Position numbers and translations under genes: made by a program
In this document: in pieces, positions 60,124 to 64,000 of the stretch
How positions within the stretch are numbered: the first letter of the stretch is position 1
Layout: every line of letters starts with the position of its first letter
Notes under the pieces: model-generated
Seen by the model: only the letters and a program-made list of their open reading frames with translations
Database searches by the model: none
What the model was told of the DNA's origin: nothing
Assembly (NCBI RefSeq): GCF_016808095.1
Contig: NC_068970.1
Location: 38,226,630-38,290,629 of the forward strand
Length of the DNA: 64,000 bases
Origin: Vigna angularis
Taxonomy: Eukaryota; Streptophyta; Magnoliopsida; Fabales; Fabaceae
Direction: 5' to 3'

Positions 60124-60672
60124 TCAAGTTCCTTCTTCAAGATTGACGTTCGTATCCCACCAACTCCTTAACTGCTTCTGGTGTACTGTTTTGACTCTTC
60201 TAGAATATGAAGACTCTATCTCTATCATCTCCTTTTCTTTATAGCCTTTCACAACCCACAACTTGCTTTTGAATCTCACAGGTGTACCAAGTTGGAGTTG
60301 TTCTTTCTTCCAATCATCAGGAACTTTTCTTCCTCTGCCAATTTTTTCTTTTTCATGTACCTGAAACAACAAACAATGTTTACCTTTAACCTTGAGCTTT
60401 TCATCTTCAGGGCTAGTCATGAGTACATCTTGAAATGCAGCTTTATGACTAGCTTCTTCCTCCTGCATTTGTCTCTCCTCTTTGAAGACATCTACAACAA
60501 CCCTTTCTTCTCGGTCTTGGAACGCCCCTATACCTTCGTTCACATCAATGATGGCTTTGGCCGTTTTCATAAACGGTCTTTCGAGAATAATGGGTATCTT
60601 TTCGTTCTCCATCTCCATCACCACAAAGTCTGCCAAGAACTGTAGTTTGCCTACACAAACTATAATATCCTC
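60124..60672 (-). CDS. Protease C-terminal part fused to the tail domain (copy 2)
   Basis: After the TGA the frame reads AEDIIVCVGKLQFLADFVVM, then IPIILERPFMKTAKAIIDVN (the protease flap and end, GRPFM in copy 1). About 110 residues follow with no interruption, ending LGTPVRFKSKLWVVKGYKEK, IESSYSRRVKTVHQKQLRSW. A normal Athila/Tat pol would have about 1000 residues of reverse transcriptase, RNase H and integrase here. The frame is open to 60124. The tail is shared with copy 1, so the short form existed before both insertions. The first Met at 60636 is not a natural start. Confidence 0.75.
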   Translation of the reverse strand, partial: EDIIVCVGKLQFLADFVVMEMENEKIPIILERPFMKTAKAIIDVNEGIGAFQDREERVVVDVFKEERQMQEEEASHKAAFQDVLMTSPEDEKLKVKGKHCLLFQVHEKEKIGRGRKVPDDWKKEQLQLGTPVRFKSKLWVVKGYKEKEMIEIESSYSRRVKTVHQKQLRSWWDTNVNLEEGT

Positions 60673-60678
60673 TGCTAT

Positions 60679-61077
60679 TCAATAGGGTTCCTTTGAAGAT
60701 CCATCTGCCATTACTAAATTAACTTTTATAGGCTTCACATCAACATCACCGATTTGCTCCAGTAAAGAATAAGGTATCAAGTTAACACTTGATCCTAAAT
60801 CAAGTAAAGCTTTTTTAATCCTTTTCTTCTCTATTGTGCATGGAATGGAAAAGCCTCCTGGATCTTTTGCTTTTGGAGCGAATGACTCCTTTTTAACAAC
60901 TTTATACTTCTTTGTATCATCATCTCTACGTCTTTTCTTTATAGAGATTTCTTCCTCAGGTTTAGTATAAACTGCAATTTGCTGTAGTATCTCCTTCCAA
61001 GGTGCATCATTGTCCACCATACTGAATAATTCTGTAAAATCAAATTGTTTCTCATGATTTATTGGAAAAGGAAACAC
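60679..61077 (-). pseudogene. Protease, first part (copy 2)
   Basis: 132-aa frame on the minus strand, after a Lys/Glu-coding A/G tract (61080-61190) that carries stops. It contains QFDFTELFSMVDNDAPWKEI, a basic stretch KKRRRDDDTKK, GGFSIPCTIEKKRIKKALLD and the active-site motif DLGSSVNLIPYSLLEQIG, then VNLVMADGSSKEPY. A TGA follows EPY where copy 1 has a Gly codon, and the same frame then continues in the next entry. Role: Gag processing in the family. Confidence 0.8.
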
Positions 61078-61191
61078 ATCATTACTCTTTATCTCTTTTC
61101 TCTCTCATTTCTCTTTTCTCTCTTCTTTTTCTTTTTCTCTCTTTTCTCTCTTTTCTTTTTCTTCCTCTCCTTTTTCTTTCTCTTTGTCTAA

Positions 61192-62637
61192 CTAAACTAT
61201 TTCATCATTTGTACTCTCCACCACTTTACATTCTTCCCTAGGGTTAACCTCAATATTAGCCCCAAAATTTCTATTAGGCCTTTCTTCCACTTGCTTGGTA
61301 ATCTGACCCATTTGAATCTCCAAATTCTTAATAGCAGCATCAGTACTCTTTTGAGAAGATTCAGTTTTCTGTATAAATTGATGAAGAGTTTCTTCCATCC
61401 TTATGGGCCTTTCATTAAGTATAGAAATCTGTTGCCATAAAGTTGGTTGTTGCTGTTGCTTGTTAAATTGCCCAGTTTGTCCAACCTGCCCACTCTGTCC
61501 TTGACCAATGCTTGGGTGTGGTTTCCACCCTTGATTGAAGTTCCCCTGACCGTACGGAAACTGATTGGCCATGAAGTTAACATCCTCCAAAGCTTCTGCT
61601 GGAAAGGCACACTGACCATTTATATGGTCACCTCCACACAATTCACACAACTGTGATTGAACCTGTGCAATAGTCTTTAACTCTTTCGGCAATTGTGCAA
61701 GTGTTTTTGTAAGAGTTTCCAGTTGTTGAGTTAGTATCTTATTTTGTGCTAGCAAGGCGTCATGGGATTGCAGCTCTAGAACTCCTTTTTGTTGAATAGG
61801 AGCTCCTCTTTCACTATTCAGATCATTATCACTAGTAGCCATATTATCAATGATTTGTGTAGCTTCCTCTGGAGTTTTCCATTTGATGTTTCCTCCAGCT
61901 GTGGCGTCAAGCATTATCTTGGTTTGGGAACCAAGACCTGTAAGGAAAGCCAAGACTACTTCCCCGTCGTCAAAACCATGTGTGTGAGTTTTTCTCAGTA
62001 AGCTTTTATATCTGTCCTATGCATGACCTAGTGATTCCTCCATACCTTTCCTGAAAGATGAAATCTCTTGCTTTCCTTTATTTACCTTTGATTGTGGAAA
62101 GTATTTGTTTAGGAACTTTGTTACCACCTCTTCCCACTCTGTAAAGCTTCCTTCTAGAAAAGAGTTCAACCAAATCTTAGCATTGCCTCCTAGTGAGAAT
62201 GGAAACAGGCTAAGTTTGATTGCTTCGTCCGGCACCCCATTTATCTTTACTGTGTTGCAAATCTCGTTAAACGTAGTGAGGTGCTCATATGGGCTTTCGT
62301 GAGACAACCCATTAAACTGGTTACTCTTAACCAATTGGATTAGTGTTGGTTTCACCTCCATATTAGCCGCATTGACTCTTGGTCTTGCTATGCTGTTGAA
62401 ATGCTCAGGTCCAGCTACATTAGTATAATCAGCAAGAGTTCGTCTGTTATTATTGTTCTCCATATTTTCAGTGCTATGGTCAGAACTTTGTGGTGATGGT
62501 TGTAACAAAGTTTCCGGGGAAGGAAAGAGTTCTCTAGATGTACGGATTCTTCTCCTCCGTCTACTCTCGTCCAAACCTTCAAGAAGAGGTTTTGCAGTTT
62601 TCTTGCTCCTAGTTCGGATTGCTTCCTGCATACACAA
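61192..62637 (-). pseudogene. gag of copy 2, complete but with one internal stop
   Basis: Two open pieces in one frame (62637-62017 and about 62013-61192) are separated by a single TAG after SLGHA. Residues 1-60 are basic and Ser-rich. Residues 65-205 are an Athila/Tat-type gag domain (RRTLADYTNVAGPEHFNSIA, PTLIQLVKSNQFNGLSHESP, HLTTFNEICNTVKINGVPDE, IKLSLFPFSLGGNAKIWLNS, FTEWEEVVTKFLNKYFPQSK). After the stop come FLTGLGSQTKIMLDATAGG, a Q-rich heptad-like stretch, a zinc-knuckle-like CELCGGDHINGQC (three, not four, residues between Cys2 and His) and QGNFNQGWKPH. It ends at a TAG after a conserved EVNPREE stretch. It is the template that shows what copy 1 lost. Confidence 0.85.
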
Positions 62638-62689
62638 GAAAACAAATCCCTAAAAGAATTGGTTAGCACAAAAAGATATAAGATCAAAG

Positions 62690-62850
62690 ATAAGAAGATA
62701 AAATAAAAACAGAAAAATAAAAACAGAAAACAGAAAAATAAAAACAGAAAAATAAAAACAGAAAAATAAAATAAAATAAAATAAAATAAAACAGAAAAAT
62801 AAAATAAAATAAAATAAAATAAAATAAAATAAAAATAAAAAGAGAAAACA
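62690..62850. repeat. A-rich (AAAAT)n / AAAACAG repeat in the leader of copy 2
   Basis: Repeated AAAATA, ACAGAAAA and (AAAAT)n words between primer site and gag start. Open frames through it are artefacts. Confidence 0.85.
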
Positions 62851-62933
62851 AAAATTCAAAATTTAAAATTCAAAATTCAAAAACAAGTCAAAGATAATCA
62901 ATAATCAAACAAATAAACTAGTTAAACCACGAG

Positions 62934-62951
62934 TCCCCGACAACGGCGCCA
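62934..62951 (-). promoter_or_regulatory. Primer-binding site, complementary to tRNA-Asp
   Basis: The minus strand reads TGGCGCCGTTGTCGGGGA, 6 bp inside the 5' LTR end. It matches the 3' end of plant tRNA-Asp at nearly all positions, as in Athila/Tat elements. GGCGCC also occurs just inside the LTR (about 62986-62991). Confidence 0.8.
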
Positions 62952-62957
62952 AAAACT

Positions 62958-64000
62958 TGATGACAAATTTATGAACACCGAAAAGCGGCGCCACAAACTT
63001 GTTTTACAATCGGCAAGTGTGACCGAATCGTATCAAGTAATAAAACTAGGTAAGACCAAGTATCGTTTTCCCAAAGGACTCACGGCCTAGTTAGTTATCT
63101 GATTTGTTGATTATTTAAGACTTGTGAACAATTGATTGTAGGTTTTTAATGCAAAAGATAGTAATTAAACATGTATGCATGAATGTGATCAATGGCAAAA
63201 AGAGTAAAACAAACACGTAATGAATTATATGGATGAGTATGTTGTTGGGGTTATCAATTTCATCTTATCCACTCTCATATACTTTAGGAATTCATCAATC
63301 TTTTCATCAATGTTAATGCCACTCTCTAAATTACCTTGTCAAGAAGGCCTATCCTTAATTACGAGTTCATACAATTCCTAGCATTCCTAGTAATTAGTTC
63401 TGAAGTGCAGGAGCTTAAAGACAACCAATATGCTATTGGGAGAAATTCCCCGGATCTAGACTTCCCCGTACGTTCCCATATCGACAAAATCAATGATCAT
63501 GGCAATGAATGAGTTAAACAAAGCAAGCATTAAGCAAAGAGGAAAAACCCTAACTAATGATGAAAGAAAGCATGTATCTTAAAATAAGATGTTAAAACAT
63601 TAATTCCATATATGAGAGTTTCACAAGACTACATTGATTCCCCAACAACAATACAAGGTTTAGTTCACCATATTCATGGTGAAACTAGATGAATAATAAT
63701 GAAAGAATGAAAGATAAAACCCTAGAATGGAAAAAAAGTAGCCTGAGCATGCAAGATCTTCCTTCAAAGGGGTGGAAAAGAGAGTGTTTGCTTCGTCCCA
63801 GCCAAAAATACAAACCCTAGGAACACCTAAAGCTTATATACTGTTTGTAATAATACAGAAAATTAGGCCCAAGCCCAAAATAATGCCGCTCAGCGGTAAG
63901 TGCGTGAGTTGGTTTCCTCCCCTCAGCGGCCTTTTCACCCCTCAGCGGAGCCAACGTGGGTTTCTGAGTGCCGCTCAACGGTAAACTGCCGCTGAACGGT
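62958..64000 (-). repeat. 5' LTR of copy 2 (partial, runs off the window)
   Basis: Direct repeat of 56863 onward. Compared with the 3' LTR it lacks one 17-bp CCGCTCAGCGGTAAACT unit near 63895 and has changed bases in the last palindromes (63970-64000). Confidence 0.9.

Larger units (their letters stand above)
56863..64000 (-). mobile_element. Gag-protease LTR retrotransposon, copy 2 (minus strand), 5' LTR cut by the window end
   Basis: LTRs with ends TGAT...ATCA: 3' LTR 56863-58151 and 5' LTR from 62958 to beyond the window. Internal part is 4.8 kb. It has a primer site, an A-rich leader, gag, a Lys/Glu-rich linker, protease fused to a short tail, then 2 kb of 3' untranslated sequence with hairpins and a polypurine tract. 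There is no reverse transcriptase, RNase H or integrase. The two LTRs look almost identical over their shared 1.0 kb (a 17-bp difference and scattered single changes), so insertion was recent. The target duplication cannot be checked because the right end is outside. Confidence 0.9.

Noticed and set aside
62650..62859. Frame coding for Phe/Tyr/Leu repeats
   Set aside because: Antisense of the A-rich (AAAAT)n leader repeat of copy 2.

Overview
The window looks like nuclear DNA of a flowering plant, most likely a legume of the Phaseolus/Vigna/Glycine type. The evidence is AT-rich intergenic DNA, spliced genes with plant splice sites, a CLE peptide gene, and several families of plant LTR retrotransposons. 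The legume assignment is inference from the general look of the repeats and from the CLE sequence. No operon, CRISPR, tRNA or rRNA was seen.

Three host genes can be supported. (1) DPMS1, the catalytic subunit of dolichol-phosphate mannose synthase, on the minus strand (24888 to 17520). Its 8 exons join without frame errors into 243 aa. (2) A gene for a nuclear-looking acidic protein related to the plant 'uncharacterized protein At4g18490', on the plus strand (28425 to 46003). Its 14 coding exons join into 821 aa. One intron is 11.6 kb long and full of nested retrotransposons, and the last intron has the marks of a U12-type AT-AC intron. (3) A small CLE signalling-peptide gene (50911 to 51207). 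Genes 1 and 2 are divergent and share about 2.5 kb of upstream DNA. At the left edge there may be the first exons of a fourth, unidentified minus-strand gene.

The rest is mostly transposable elements. 1.4-3.7 kb is a CCGAACG-rich LTR-like region. 5.8-6.5 kb holds a decayed Athila/Tat-type gag. 7955 to about 13530 is a gag-protease LTR element on the plus strand with a 1.1-kb hAT-type element inside its gag. DPMS1 intron 6 carries a 3.3-kb LTR element (19903-23237), in which a host LSD1-LIKE 3-type histone-demethylase sequence sits in frame behind gag and replaces pol. The long intron of the second gene contains a chromovirus pol 3' end and LTR (32.77-38.03 kb), which a copia element with three LTRs has split, and a further decayed copia element (38.3-42.4 kb). 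46-50.8 kb holds tandem repeats and copia LTR fragments, and 54.7-55.5 kb another decayed gag. 56863 to the right edge is a second, younger copy of the gag-protease family on the minus strand.

The main discoveries are these. First, the gag::LDL3 retrotransposon has its LTR, polypurine-tract and chromodomain-tail relative in the same window, which makes a plausible autonomous/non-autonomous pair. Second, two independent copies of a gag-protease family both lack reverse transcriptase and integrase. Both keep a structured 3' region, with an array of four small hairpins whose stems show compensatory changes, and a polypurine tract enclosed by a 9-bp inverted repeat.
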